Part shown: positions 8,564 through 17,500 of the stretch, one piece after another | How positions within the stretch are numbered: the stretch's first letter is position 1 | How the letters are laid out: every line of letters starts with the position of its first letter | Assembly (NCBI GenBank): GCA_963749895.1 | Contig: CAVVOG010000003.1 | Span: 434,001 to 498,000, forward strand | Reading direction: 5' to 3' | DNA: 64,000 nucleotides | Origin: AC-51 sp963749895 | Lineage (GTDB): Bacteria; Actinomycetota; UBA4738; HRBIN12 | Position numbers and translations under genes: made by a program | Notes under the pieces: model-generated | Seen by the model: only the letters and a program-made list of their open reading frames with translations | Database searches by the model: none | What the model was told of the DNA's origin: nothing

Positions 8564-8911
8564 TCAGGCGATCTTGAGGGCGCCCACCATCTGCGGGTGG
8601 TAGGTGCACCGGACCGCGTAGGTGCCCGCGGCGAGGTCGCCGAGCTCGGCCTCGCCGGTCTCGCCCCCGTCGAGGTTCACGTTCACGTCGCTGTCGCTGA
8701 CGGTGTACGTGTGCGGCGCCTCGCCCGTGTTCACGAAGGTCAGGGTGTCGCCGGCGGCGGCCTCCACGCAGACCGGCCGGAACTCGAAGTCGGCCAGCTC
8801 GACCTCGGTCGTCGCCACGGGCTCGTCGCACGCGGGCGATGCCGACTCGCCCGAACAGGCCGGGAGCGCGAGCACGACCATCAGGACCGGGAGCAGGAGG
8901 GTTCGACGCAT
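8564..8911 (-). CDS. Lipid-anchored cupredoxin-like copper protein
   Basis: A 115-residue secreted lipoprotein with signal peptide and lipobox LALPAC near residue 19, followed by a single plastocyanin/azurin-like domain. The type 1 copper ligand pattern is visible: His in APHTY, then Cys-x2-His-x2-Met in CTYHPQM. It probably carries electrons at the outer face of the membrane. Two further cysteines (PAC, RPVC) could form a disulfide. A TACCCT -10-like box lies nine bases upstream of the ATG on the minus strand. The partner is unknown; the window also holds many cytochromes, but none is adjacent. Confidence 0.8.
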   Translation of the reverse strand: MRRTLLLPVLMVVLALPACSGESASPACDEPVATTEVELADFEFRPVCVEAAAGDTLTFVNTGEAPHTYTVSDSDVNVNLDGGETGEAELGDLAAGTYAVRCTYHPQMVGALKIA

Positions 8912-8956
8912 CGGTGGCCGAGGGTACCTGCCCGAAGGGCGGGATGTCCGGTGGGC

Positions 8957-8962
8957 TACGAT
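8957..8962 (+). promoter_or_regulatory. -10 element upstream of deoC
   Basis: TACGAT ends eight bases before the deoC ATG and no Shine-Dalgarno sequence intervenes, which suggests a leaderless or nearly leaderless transcript. Confidence 0.45.
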
Positions 8963-8970
8963 GAACCTCC

Positions 8971-9918
8971 ATGTCGACGGCAGCGCTCAGCCCCTTGACG
9001 CCGATGGCGAAGCCCGCCGAGGCGGCGCGGATCGTCGCGCGGACCACCGCGGTGGACGCGGTCGGACTGGAGGGCCGCGCGGCCGCCCTGGCGACGCGCT
9101 CGATCAAGAAGGCGTCGAAGCTCCACGCGCTGGACCTGGCGATCCGGTGCATCGACCTGACGACCCTCGAGGGCTCCGACACGGTCGGCAAGGTCGTCGC
9201 GATGTCGGCGAAGGCGCTGCGTCCCGACCCGCTGGATCCGTCGATCCCCCCGGTCGCGGCCGTGTGCGTGTATCCCTGGCTCGTCCCGACGGCGCTGGAA
9301 CAGACCCGCGGCACGAGCGTCCGCGTGGCGAGCGTCGCCGGTGGGTTCCCGGCGGGGCTCGGCCCGCTCGATGCCCGGTTGCAGGAGATCCGAGAGGTCG
9401 TCGCGATGGGCGCCCACGAGGTCGACATCGTGCTGAACCGCTCGCTGTTCCTGGGAGGCGCCTACGCCCAGTGCTTCGAGGAGCTGCTCGCCGCCCGCGA
9501 GGCCGCGGGGTCGGCGCACCTGAAGGTGATCCTCGAGGTCGGGGAGCTGGGCTCCTACGACCGGATCCGGCAGGCGTCGATGCTCGCGATGGCCGCGGGC
9601 GCCGACTTCATCAAGACCTCGACCGGCAAGATCGGCGTGAGCGCCACCCTGCCGAACGCGCTGTGCATGATGGAGGCGGCCCGCGACGTGTTCCGCGACA
9701 CGGGCCGGGTCGTCGGGATCAAGGTCGCCGGTGGCGTGCGGACCTCGAAGGACGCGATCCGGTTCTTCGTGGTCCTGCACGAGACCCTCGGTCCGGCGTG
9801 GATGACTCCCGAACGCTTCCGGATCGGGGCCTCGAGCCTGTTGAACGACGTGCTGATGCAGCTGCACAAGGAGCGGACCGGCCGCTACGACGGCCCCGAC
9901 TACGTCACGATCGACTGA
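8971..9918 (+). CDS. deoC: Deoxyribose-phosphate aldolase
   Basis: A 315-residue DERA that cleaves 2-deoxyribose 5-phosphate to glyceraldehyde 3-phosphate and acetaldehyde. The Schiff-base lysine sits in GIKVAGGVRT, and HEVDIVLN and DFIKTSTGKIG are diagnostic. It is longer than the ~220-residue classical bacterial enzyme and resembles the long DERA form found in Actinobacteria and animals. It is the first gene of an overlapping cluster with two aldehyde dehydrogenase-like genes, which fits oxidation of the acetaldehyde released from nucleoside breakdown. Confidence 0.93.
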   Translation: MSTAALSPLTPMAKPAEAARIVARTTAVDAVGLEGRAAALATRSIKKASKLHALDLAIRCIDLTTLEGSDTVGKVVAMSAKALRPDPLDPSIPPVAAVCVYPWLVPTALEQTRGTSVRVASVAGGFPAGLGPLDARLQEIREVVAMGAHEVDIVLNRSLFLGGAYAQCFEELLAAREAAGSAHLKVILEVGELGSYDRIRQASMLAMAAGADFIKTSTGKIGVSATLPNALCMMEAARDVFRDTGRVVGIKVAGGVRTSKDAIRFFVVLHETLGPAWMTPERFRIGASSLLNDVLMQLHKERTGRYDGPDYVTID

Positions 9919-11420
9919 TGGCTTCCGAGACCGAGATCACCCCCGCGCCCGCCGTGCCCGTGGCGCCCGCCGCGGCCCCCTGGGAGTACGCGCCGGCGCC
10001 GGAGTCGACCGACGTCGTGGCGCTGCGCGAGCGCTACGGCCTCTTCGTGGGCGGTTCGTTCGCGGAGCCCGCGTCGGATCGCTGGTTCCCGACGATCAGC
10101 CCGGCCACCGAGGACACGCTCGCTGAGGTGGCCGAGGCCGGCGACGAGGACGTCGACCGGGCCGTCGGCGCCGCGCGCGAGGCGTTCGAGCGGCGCTGGC
10201 GCGACCTCCCCGGCGCCGAGCGCGCGAAGTACCTCTACCGGATCGCGCGACAGCTCCAGGAGCGCGCCCGCGAGTTCGCGGTCCTCGAGACGATGAACGG
10301 CGGCAAGCCGATCCGCGAGAGCCGTGACGTCGACGTCCCGCTCGCGGCGGCGCACTTCTTCTATCACGCGGGCTGGGCGGACAAGCTGGAGTACGCGTTC
10401 CCGCACGTCGTGCCGCGCCCGGTCGGCGTCGCCGGGCAGATCATCCCGTGGAACTTCCCGCTGCTGATGGCGGCGTGGAAGCTGGCCCCCGCTCTCGCCG
10501 CTGGCAACACCGTCGTGCTGAAGCCCGCGGAGACGACTCCGCTCACGGCGCTCCTGCTCGCCGACGTGATCCGCGAGGCCGACCTGCCTCCCGGCGTCGT
10601 GAACATCGTGACGGGCGCGGGTCCGACCGGTGCGGCGCTCGTGGAGCACCCGGGGGTCGACAAGATCGCCTTCACGGGCTCGACCGAGGTGGGCAAGCAG
10701 ATCCAGCGACGGCTGGCCGGCACGGGCACGCGCGTGACCCTCGAGCTCGGGGGGAAGGCCGCGAACATCGTGTTCGAGGACGCTCCCGTGGACCAGGCGG
10801 TCGAGGGCATCGTGAACGGCATCTACTTCAACCAGGGGCACGTGTGCTGTGCCGGCTCGCGCCTGCTGGTGCAAGAGCCGGTGTTCGAGGAGGTCGTCGA
10901 GAAGCTGAAGGCACGTCTCGCGACGCTGCGGGTCGGCGACCCGCTCGACAAGAACACCGACGTGGGCGCGATCAACTCTCGCCGGCAGCTCGAGAAGATC
11001 CGCGAGCTGGTCGCGAGCGGGACGGACGAGGGGGCCCTGATCTGGCAGCCGGCGTGCGACCTACCGGCGCGCGGGTTCTGGTTCGCGCCCACGCTGTTCA
11101 CGAACGTCTCGCAATCGCACCGGATCGCGCGCGAGGAGATCTTCGGGCCGGTCCTGTCGATCCTCACGTTCCGCACGCCCGAGGAGGCCGTCGAGAAGGC
11201 GAACAACACCCCGTACGGGCTGTCGGCGGGGATCTGGACCGAGAAGGGCTCGCGGATCCTGTGGATGGCCGAGCGGATGCGCGCCGGAGTCGTGTGGGCG
11301 AACACCTTCAACCGGTTCGACCCCGCCAGCCCCTTCGGCGGCTACAAGGAGAGCGGGTTCGGACGCGAAGGTGGGCGGCACGGGCTGGAGCCCTACCTGC
11401 GACTGGAGGGACGGCCGTGA
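9918..11420 (+). CDS. Aldehyde dehydrogenase family protein
   Basis: A complete 500-residue NAD(P)-dependent aldehyde dehydrogenase. The active-site Glu is in LELGGKAA and the nucleophilic Cys in GHVCCAGSR (about residue 310), with PWNFPL and FTGSTEVG in the cofactor-binding domain. It starts at an ATG overlapping the deoC stop (ATGA-type) and ends overlapping the next gene. An Ala/Pro-rich N-terminal extension of about 35 residues precedes the conserved region. The likely substrate is acetaldehyde from DeoC, inferred from context. Confidence 0.92.
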   Translation: MASETEITPAPAVPVAPAAAPWEYAPAPESTDVVALRERYGLFVGGSFAEPASDRWFPTISPATEDTLAEVAEAGDEDVDRAVGAAREAFERRWRDLPGAERAKYLYRIARQLQERAREFAVLETMNGGKPIRESRDVDVPLAAAHFFYHAGWADKLEYAFPHVVPRPVGVAGQIIPWNFPLLMAAWKLAPALAAGNTVVLKPAETTPLTALLLADVIREADLPPGVVNIVTGAGPTGAALVEHPGVDKIAFTGSTEVGKQIQRRLAGTGTRVTLELGGKAANIVFEDAPVDQAVEGIVNGIYFNQGHVCCAGSRLLVQEPVFEEVVEKLKARLATLRVGDPLDKNTDVGAINSRRQLEKIRELVASGTDEGALIWQPACDLPARGFWFAPTLFTNVSQSHRIAREEIFGPVLSILTFRTPEEAVEKANNTPYGLSAGIWTEKGSRILWMAERMRAGVVWANTFNRFDPASPFGGYKESGFGREGGRHGLEPYLRLEGRP

Positions 11421-12274
11421 CCGATCGCCTCGAGGTGCGGCGGACCGCGAAGCTGTTCATCGGCGGTGCCTTCCCTCGCAGCGAATCGGGGCGCTCGATC
11501 GAGGTGACCGCCCTCGACGGACGGCGGCTCGCCGACGCCTCGCGGGCCTCGCGCAAGGATCTCCGTGACTCGGTCGTGGCCGCACGCAAGGCCCAGAAGG
11601 GATGGGCGGGCGCGACGGCGTACAACCGGGGCCAGGTGCTCTACCGGGTCGCCGAGATCATGGAAGGCCGACGGGCCCAGTTCGAGGCCGAGGTGTCCGA
11701 CGCCGGCTCGCCCGACCCCGCGCGCGAGGTGAGCGCCGCGATCGACCGGTGGGTCTGGTACGCGGGATGGTCCGACAAGCTGTCGCAGGTCCTCGGCGGG
11801 TCGAACCCGGTCGCCGGTCCGTACTTCAACTTCTCGGTGCTCGAGCCGACGGGCGTCGTCGGGGTCGTCGCGCCGGCCGAGCCGCCGCTGCTCGGGCTCG
11901 TGTCCCGGCTGGCGCCGGCGATCGTGAGCGGCAACACGGCCATCGCCGTCGTCCCGGTCGCATCCGCGCTCCCGGCGGTGTCGCTCGCCGAGGCGCTCGC
12001 CACCTCCGACGTCCCCGGCGGTGTCGTGAACCTGCTGACCGGCCTTCCCGAAGAACTCGTGCCGTGGCTGTGCGGCCACATGGACGTGAACGCTGTCGAC
12101 CTCACCGGGTGTCCGTCCGAGCTGGCCGCCGACGCGGAGACCGCGGCCGCCGAGAACGTGAAGCGCGTCCACCGGGCGCCCGACGTCGACCCGTTCGATC
12201 CGCGAGCCCAGAGCCCGTACGAGATCACCGCGCTGACCGAGACGAAGACCGTCTGGCACCCGATGGGTGCGTGA
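11417..12274 (+). CDS. Truncated aldehyde dehydrogenase-like protein lacking the catalytic domain
   Basis: A 285-residue ALDH-superfamily protein that covers only the cofactor-domain half. KLFIGGAFPRSESGR, RGQVLYRVAEIME and GVVAPAEPP align with the start of ALDH, but the translation stops before the catalytic Cys region and has no GQ/HxCCAG motif. It overlaps the full-length ALDH gene by 4 nt. Because the frame is clean and the arrangement deoC-ALDH-short ALDH is, to my knowledge, recurrent in Actinobacteria, this is probably a functional, non-catalytic partner rather than decay. Its role is unknown. Confidence 0.82.
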   Translation: MTDRLEVRRTAKLFIGGAFPRSESGRSIEVTALDGRRLADASRASRKDLRDSVVAARKAQKGWAGATAYNRGQVLYRVAEIMEGRRAQFEAEVSDAGSPDPAREVSAAIDRWVWYAGWSDKLSQVLGGSNPVAGPYFNFSVLEPTGVVGVVAPAEPPLLGLVSRLAPAIVSGNTAIAVVPVASALPAVSLAEALATSDVPGGVVNLLTGLPEELVPWLCGHMDVNAVDLTGCPSELAADAETAAAENVKRVHRAPDVDPFDPRAQSPYEITALTETKTVWHPMGA

Positions 12275-12339
12275 TCCCCGTCCGTTGCCGCTACGGAAAC
12301 ATCACAGGGCGGCCGCTGCGCCCGGGACCTCCGCGGCGC

Positions 12340-12345
12340 TAGCAT
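12340..12345 (+). promoter_or_regulatory. -10 element of a leaderless recO promoter
   Basis: TAGCAT is followed by seven bases and then the recO ATG at 12353, again with no Shine-Dalgarno sequence. Confidence 0.5.
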
Positions 12346-12352
12346 CACGGCC

Positions 12353-13093
12353 ATGCCCCCCTACAAGGAGCAGGGGATCGTCCTGCGGTCGGTGAAGCTG
12401 GGCGAAGCCGACAAGATCGTCACCGTCCTCACCCAAGGGTCGGGCAAGGTGCGCGCCGTCGCGAAGGGCGTGCGCAAGACCACGTCCCGGTTCGGCGCCC
12501 GGCTCGAGCCCTTCACCCACGTCAACCTGATGCTCTACCGGGGACGGGGTTCGCTCGACACGATCACGCAGGCGGAGATCCTCGCTCCGCACCTGCACCT
12601 GCGCTCCGACCTCGCGCTGTTCGCGGCCGGGGAGACGATGGTCGAGGCCGTCGACAAGGTGGCCGAGGAGCACGAGCGCAACGTCCGGCTCGTCCTGCTC
12701 CTGCTGTCCGGGCTCCGGGCGCTCGACGCCGGTCCGGCGGATCCGGCCGCCGTCGCGGAGTCCTTCGTGCTGAAGCTGCTGTCGCTGTCGGGCTTCCACC
12801 CCAGCCTGACCGCGTGCGCGGTGTGCGGGCAGCGCGACGTCCGGCTGTGGTCGAGCGGCCTGGGCGGCGCGGTCTGCACCGGCTGCGCGGACCCCAACGC
12901 CGGCGCGGTCACCCCCGCCGCCCTCGAGCTGTTGGCCCACCTGGCGCTGACCGACCTGTCCGAGGTCGGCATCGCGCTGGAGGCCGACGAGCGGATCCGG
13001 CGCGAGTCACGTGCCCTGCTCTTCGGGTTCACCGAGTACCACTTCGAAAGACGGATGCGCTCGGTGCCGATGCTCGTGAGGACCGCACGATGA
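12353..13093 (+). CDS. recO: DNA repair protein RecO
   Basis: A 246-residue recombination mediator that helps load RecA with RecR. It has an N-terminal OB fold (EQGIVLRSVKLGEADKIVTVLT) and a helical C-terminal part with a four-cysteine zinc site (CAVCG and CTGC, about residues 154-185). The start agrees with the leaderless -10 box. The stop overlaps the uppS ATG, the usual actinobacterial pairing. Confidence 0.94.
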   Translation: MPPYKEQGIVLRSVKLGEADKIVTVLTQGSGKVRAVAKGVRKTTSRFGARLEPFTHVNLMLYRGRGSLDTITQAEILAPHLHLRSDLALFAAGETMVEAVDKVAEEHERNVRLVLLLLSGLRALDAGPADPAAVAESFVLKLLSLSGFHPSLTACAVCGQRDVRLWSSGLGGAVCTGCADPNAGAVTPAALELLAHLALTDLSEVGIALEADERIRRESRALLFGFTEYHFERRMRSVPMLVRTAR

Positions 13094-13833
13094 GCTCCTA
13101 CCTGAACGACATCGATCGCACCCGCGTGCCCGCGCACGTGGCGATCGTGATGGACGGCAACGGCCGCTGGGCGAAGCTCAGGGGGCTCCCGCGCACCGAG
13201 GGGCACGGTGCCGGCGAGGAGGCCCTGTGGGACACCGTGAAGGGCGCGGTCGAGGTCGGCGTGAAGTGGCTGACCGTGTACGCGTTCTCGACCGAGAATT
13301 GGTCGAGGCCGCCGTCGGAGGTTCGCTACCTGATGAACTTCAACCGCGGGCTCCTGCAGCGCCGCCGTGACGAGCTCCACGCGATGAACGTTCGGATCAG
13401 GTTCATCGGCCGCCGCGACTGGCGGGTCCCCCGCTCGGTCCTCAAGGAGATCCGGATCGCCGAGGAGCTCACGGCGGCCAACACCGGCATGACGTTCACG
13501 ATCGCGTTCAACTACGGCGGGCGGATCGAGATCGTCGACGCGGTGCGTCAGATCGCGGCCGAGGCGGCCGAGGGCCGGCTGAAGCCCGAGAAGATCGATG
13601 CGAACGCGATCGCGGCACGCCTGTACTCGCCCGACGCTCCGGACCCCGATCTGTTGATCCGGACGAGCGGTGAGATGCGGATCTCGAACTTCCTGCTGTG
13701 GGAGGTCGCCTACTCCGAGCTGTGGTTCACGCCGGTGTTCTGGCCCGACTTCACGCGCGAGCATCTGTTCGAGGCGATCCGCGACTACCAGAAGCGAGAC
13801 CGGCGCTTCGGCGGGATCGCCGAGGACGCCTGA
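13090..13833 (+). CDS. uppS: Isoprenyl transferase (undecaprenyl diphosphate synthase family)
   Basis: A 247-residue cis-prenyltransferase that makes the polyprenyl diphosphate carrier for peptidoglycan. The catalytic and diphosphate-binding N-terminal motif AIVMDGNGRWAK, the YAFSTENWSRP segment and the C-terminal DLLIRTSGEMRISNFLLWE are all present. It starts at an ATG overlapping the recO stop. The product chain length (C50 or C55) cannot be judged. Confidence 0.95.
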   Translation: MSSYLNDIDRTRVPAHVAIVMDGNGRWAKLRGLPRTEGHGAGEEALWDTVKGAVEVGVKWLTVYAFSTENWSRPPSEVRYLMNFNRGLLQRRRDELHAMNVRIRFIGRRDWRVPRSVLKEIRIAEELTAANTGMTFTIAFNYGGRIEIVDAVRQIAAEAAEGRLKPEKIDANAIAARLYSPDAPDPDLLIRTSGEMRISNFLLWEVAYSELWFTPVFWPDFTREHLFEAIRDYQKRDRRFGGIAEDA

Positions 13834-13851
13834 ACCCCGCCTGACCGCCGG

Positions 13852-13857
13852 TAGCAT
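13852..13857 (+). promoter_or_regulatory. -10 element upstream of glyS
   Basis: TAGCAT lies 51 bases before the glyS ATG. The message would have a leader of about 45 nt ending in the ribosome site GGAAAGGAG. No T-box-like element was recognised in this short leader. Confidence 0.4.
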
Positions 13858-13908
13858 CTCTCCCACGCCAGCGGCCGCTGCCAGCGACCGGGAAAGGAGA
13901 CCGGGCCC

Positions 13909-15234
13909 ATGCCCGACCTGATGGACGAGATCACGTCCCTCGCGAAGCGTCGAGGGATCGCTTTCCAGTCGTCGGAGATCTACGGGGGCTTGCGGTCCTC
14001 GTGGGACTACGGCCCGCTCGGGGCGGAGCTCCGCCGCAACATCCGCGCCGCCTGGTGGCGGTCGATGGTTCAGCTCCGCGACGACATCGTCGGGCTCGAG
14101 GCCTCGATCATCATGTCGCCACGAGTGTGGGAGGCCAGCGGCCACGTCGCGACCTTCCACGACCCGCTCGTCGAATGCCTCAGCTGCCACCAGCGGTTCC
14201 GTGAGGACCACCTGGTACCGAACGACGACGGCGTGACCGTATGCCCGAACTGCGGGGGCGGGACCTTCACCGAGCCGAAGCAGTTCAACCTGATGTTCAA
14301 GACCCACATGGGTCCGGTGGAGGCCGACGACACGGTGGCCTACCTGCGGCCCGAGACGGCGCAGGGGATGTTCGTCGACTTCGCGCAGGTCCAGACCGCG
14401 TCGCGCCGGAAGATCCCGTTCGGGATCGCACAGATCGGCCGGTCGTTCCGCAACGAGATCACGCCGGGGAACTTCATCTTCCGCACGCGCGAGTTCGAGC
14501 AGATGGAGATGGAGTTCTTCGTCGCGCCGGGGACCGACGACGAGTGGTTCGCCTACTGGGTGAACGAGCGCCACCGCTGGTACGAGGACCTGGGGGTGCG
14601 TCCCGAGAAGCTGCGGCTCCGGGCGCACGAACCCGAGGAGCTGGCGCACTACGCGAAGGCCGCGACCGACGTCGAGTACGAGTTCCCGTTCGGATGGCAG
14701 GAGATCGAGGGCATCGCGAACCGGACCGACTTCGACCTGAACGCGCACACGCAGGCGAGCGGGGAGGACCTCAGTTACTTCGACCAGGAGAAGGAGCAGC
14801 GGTTCACGCCCTACGTCGTCGAGCCGGCCGCCGGCGTCGACCGGCTCCTGCTGACCTTCCTGGTCGACGCGTACCGCATCGAGGAGGCGCCGACCGCGAA
14901 GGGCGGGACCGAGAAACGGACCTACCTGGCGCTGCACAAGGATCTCGCGCCGACGAAGGTCGCGGTCCTGCCGCTGTCCCGCAACGAGCAACTGGTCCCG
15001 ACCGCCCGCGAGGTCTTCGACGTCGTGAAGCCCGGATGGATGTGCGACTACGACGACGCTGGGTCGATCGGACGTCGCTACCGTCGGCAGGACGAGGTCG
15101 GGACGCCGTTCTGCGTGACGGTCGACTTCGACACCCTCGAGGACCGGGCGGTCACGGTGCGTGACCGCGACACGATGAGCCAGGAGCGCATCCCGGTGGC
15201 GAACCTCGTCGCCTACCTGTCGGAGCGGCTGTGA
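13909..15234 (+). CDS. glyS: Glycine--tRNA ligase (homodimeric class II)
   Basis: A 441-residue alpha2-type glycyl-tRNA synthetase. Class II motif 2 is visible as GRSFRNEITPGNFIFRTREFEQME, read here in two pieces (FRNEI and REFEQME), and motif 3 falls in the C-terminal third. A cysteine cluster near residues 90-120 (CLSC, CPNC) looks like the zinc-binding insert of the family. The AAAGGAG ribosome site sits about 11 nt before the ATG. This is the eukaryote/actinobacterial-type enzyme, not the two-subunit bacterial one. Confidence 0.95.
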   Translation: MPDLMDEITSLAKRRGIAFQSSEIYGGLRSSWDYGPLGAELRRNIRAAWWRSMVQLRDDIVGLEASIIMSPRVWEASGHVATFHDPLVECLSCHQRFREDHLVPNDDGVTVCPNCGGGTFTEPKQFNLMFKTHMGPVEADDTVAYLRPETAQGMFVDFAQVQTASRRKIPFGIAQIGRSFRNEITPGNFIFRTREFEQMEMEFFVAPGTDDEWFAYWVNERHRWYEDLGVRPEKLRLRAHEPEELAHYAKAATDVEYEFPFGWQEIEGIANRTDFDLNAHTQASGEDLSYFDQEKEQRFTPYVVEPAAGVDRLLLTFLVDAYRIEEAPTAKGGTEKRTYLALHKDLAPTKVAVLPLSRNEQLVPTAREVFDVVKPGWMCDYDDAGSIGRRYRRQDEVGTPFCVTVDFDTLEDRAVTVRDRDTMSQERIPVANLVAYLSERL

Positions 15235-15446
15235 ACGATCCGGCGCCGCCTCGCCCGCGGGGGTGGATGAGCCTCTACCTCGTGGCGTTCGCGATGCTGC
15301 TGGCGGGTGCCGCGTGCCTCGCCGTCGCGGCGCGTGGGTTCTTCGAGTCGATCGCGCTGCTGTGGCTCTCGATCGCGCTGTCGGCCGGGGCGCTCGCGAC
15401 GGCGGTCGTGAGCGTCGCGCTGCCGCCACGGCGCAGGGCGGGATGA
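15231..15446 (+). CDS. Small two-pass membrane protein, function unknown
   Basis: A 71-residue protein with two hydrophobic stretches (about 14-33 and 39-62) and positively charged ends. The GTG start overlaps the glyS stop and its own stop overlaps the next ATG, which supports translation although no family was recognised. Confidence 0.6.
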   Translation: MNDPAPPRPRGWMSLYLVAFAMLLAGAACLAVAARGFFESIALLWLSIALSAGALATAVVSVALPPRRRAG

Positions 15447-16771
15447 GGAGGCTCGCAGCCGTCGTCGCGGTCGCCGCGCTCGCCGCGGCATGCACGGGCA
15501 CGGCTCCCTCCGGGGACGGCGCGGGGTCGGCCTCCGCGCCGCCGGCCCCGGCCACGTCCGTGCCCGATCCCGTCACGGCCGGCGGCGCGCCCACCGCGCA
15601 GGCCGCGATCCAGCGGTTGTGCGACGTCCCCCCGCCGACCGGGGACCCGGTCGAGCCGGGCGACACCCCCGCGACGATCGCGGAGGTCCAGGCGCAGGTC
15701 GAGGACGCGCGGGGCCTCGAGTACCTGGAGCCCGTGGCCGCCGCGCCGATCGACGACGCCACGATGGACCGCAAGCTCGAGGACGCGTTCGAGATCTACT
15801 ACCCGGAGGATCTGTACGAGCGCCGGACCGCGGCGTGGCGCACGATCGGCGTGATCCCGCCGGACGCCGACCTGCTGGAGGCGTACCGGTCGTACCTGAC
15901 CGGCCAGGTCGTCGGGTTCTACGACTCGATCACCGGAGAGCTCGTATACCTGGGTGACCAGGACGACGACCTCGACCTGATGGAGCGCCTGGTCTTGGCC
16001 CACGAGCTCACGCACGCGATCGACGACCAGCACTTCGACCTGACCCGCCTGGACGCGCTCGCTGGGTCGTGCCGCGACGAGGAGTTCGCCGCCGGTCTCG
16101 GCGTGGTCGAGGGGAGCGCCCAGTACTACTCGCTTGAGGTGATCTTGGACGATCCCGGAGAGGTCGACCTGGGCGACGCGCTGGGGTCCCTGATCGGGGA
16201 GCTCGCCGCCTCGTCGACCGCCGGCGTGCCGCCGTTCGTCGACGCCCTGCAGGCGTGGTCCTACGCAGCCGGCCAGGTGTTCGTGACCGAGATCGCGATC
16301 GCCGAGGGGAACGAGGGGGTCGACGCGGCCCTGACCGACCTGCCGGTCTCGACCGAGCAGATCCTGCATCCCGAGCGGTACCCGTCCGACACCCCGACCG
16401 CGGTCGACATCCCCGACCTCTCGGGAGCCCTCGGCGACGGGTGGGGAGACCTCGACGCGATGGAGGTCGGCGAAGCCTGGCTCTCGGCGATGCTCGACCT
16501 GCACCTGGACGCCGACGTCGCCGCCGATGCCGCGGCCGGCTGGGACGGCGGTGTCTATCGCGCGTGGACCGACGGTACCGACGTGGTCGTGGCCCTGGCG
16601 ACGGCGTGGGACACACCGACCGACGCGGAGGTGTTCGACGAGGCGCTCGGTGCCTGGCTGGAGGCGAGCGCCGTCACCGGCGCGAGCGCGGCGCCCGGCG
16701 TGGCGGTGTTCGCGACCGACGACGCGTTCCTGGATCGGGCCATCGGCGCGCTCGAGGTCGACGGATCCTGA
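15443..16771 (+). CDS. Lipoprotein with HEXXH zinc-metalloprotease motif
   Basis: A 442-residue predicted lipoprotein. The signal sequence ends in lipobox LAAAC at about residue 16, then a Pro/Ala/Ser-rich linker and a globular domain. HELTHAIDDQHFDL near residue 187 is a zincin-type HEXXH motif, followed by VEGSAQYYS that may supply the third ligand Glu. The start is the ATG at 15443 overlapping the upstream stop; earlier in-frame codons lie inside the upstream gene. Substrate unknown. I believe related proteins are widespread in Actinobacteria, but this was not checked. Confidence 0.7.
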   Translation: MRRLAAVVAVAALAAACTGTAPSGDGAGSASAPPAPATSVPDPVTAGGAPTAQAAIQRLCDVPPPTGDPVEPGDTPATIAEVQAQVEDARGLEYLEPVAAAPIDDATMDRKLEDAFEIYYPEDLYERRTAAWRTIGVIPPDADLLEAYRSYLTGQVVGFYDSITGELVYLGDQDDDLDLMERLVLAHELTHAIDDQHFDLTRLDALAGSCRDEEFAAGLGVVEGSAQYYSLEVILDDPGEVDLGDALGSLIGELAASSTAGVPPFVDALQAWSYAAGQVFVTEIAIAEGNEGVDAALTDLPVSTEQILHPERYPSDTPTAVDIPDLSGALGDGWGDLDAMEVGEAWLSAMLDLHLDADVAADAAAGWDGGVYRAWTDGTDVVVALATAWDTPTDAEVFDEALGAWLEASAVTGASAAPGVAVFATDDAFLDRAIGALEVDGS

Positions 16772-16775
16772 CTAC

Positions 16776-17207
16776 CTACAGGCCCGGGCGGGTGTGCCGT
16801 CGCGATCGTCGCGCCGGCTCGATCCGCAGGTCGGTGTGCCGGGCGATCGCGTCGAAGTCGCGGTCTGCGTGCAGCACGGTGGCATCCTCCCGTATCGCGA
16901 CGGCGGCCACGAGGCAATCGAGGTGGTTCCGTACCGGCTCGCCGCCGACCCGGCATGCACGCCAGATCATCGCGGCGCGTTCGTACGTGTCGAGGCCGTG
17001 GACGCGGAGCATCGGGAACGACAGCAACCTCGTGCGGATCGCTCGATGCTCGCCGACGGTTCGAGCGCCGGCGAGGAGTTCCATCACGACGGGTTCCGTG
17101 ATCACGATCTCCGACCGGCGTTCGAGGTGATGTCGAAGCGTGAGGTGTGAAGCGCTCCGGGTCTGTCGGAGTTCTTCGACCCATACCGACGTATCGACGA
17201 GGATCAC
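16776..17207 (-). CDS. vapC: PIN-domain toxin (VapC family)
   Basis: A 143-residue PIN-domain ribonuclease. Conserved acidic residues appear in MILVDTSVW (Asp5), ITEPVVMELLAG (Glu), HLDCLVAAVA (Asp) and HADRDFDAIA (Asp). It overlaps the upstream vapB by 4 nt, as usual in VapBC pairs. VapC toxins cut tRNA or rRNA when free of antitoxin. Length is normal. Confidence 0.9.
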   Translation of the reverse strand: MILVDTSVWVEELRQTRSASHLTLRHHLERRSEIVITEPVVMELLAGARTVGEHRAIRTRLLSFPMLRVHGLDTYERAAMIWRACRVGGEPVRNHLDCLVAAVAIREDATVLHADRDFDAIARHTDLRIEPARRSRRHTRPGL

Positions 17208-17464
17208 GACGAGCGATCCCGATCACGTGACGGTGGCTCGAACCCCCAGATCTCACGGACCTCTTCGTCAGGCATGTCGGCCCACGTTCCCTCGAGCTCG
17301 AGCATCGCCTTCCACGGATCGGTGATCGCCTCATCCTGCTCGCTGAGGACGGCATGGAGGGCGAAGTCCACCGCCGAGCGACGGGACTCGAGCCCGTAGA
17401 CGCGCATGACCTCGGTCACGAGGTCCTCGTCGATCACGATGTTCGTCCTGACCATGCGGCCCAC
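17204..17464 (-). CDS. vapB: Ribbon-helix-helix-type antitoxin (VapB family)
   Basis: An 86-residue antitoxin. The N-terminal segment RTNIVIDEDLVTEVMRVYGLESRRSAVDFAL reads as a ribbon-helix-helix DNA-binding unit of the VapB type, here quoted as RTNIVIDEDL and SRRSAVDFAL. The acidic C-terminus would wrap the toxin. The GTG at 17464 is chosen because GGAGGT sits six bases upstream; the in-frame ATG at 17455 is 15 bases from that site. It should autoregulate through the palindrome at 17485-17500. Confidence 0.88.
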   Translation of the reverse strand: MGRMVRTNIVIDEDLVTEVMRVYGLESRRSAVDFALHAVLSEQDEAITDPWKAMLELEGTWADMPDEEVREIWGFEPPSRDRDRSS

Positions 17465-17484
17465 GATGACACCTCCGTGTGCTC

Positions 17485-17500
17485 TACACAGTGATGTGTA
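17485..17500. promoter_or_regulatory. Palindromic operator upstream of vapBC
   Basis: TACACA-GTGA-TGTGTA is a perfect 6-4-6 inverted repeat 21 nt upstream of vapB. A second overlapping repeat, GTGAT-GTGT-ATCAC, spans 17491-17504. Its size and position fit a VapBC autoregulatory operator; this is inferred. Confidence 0.65.
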
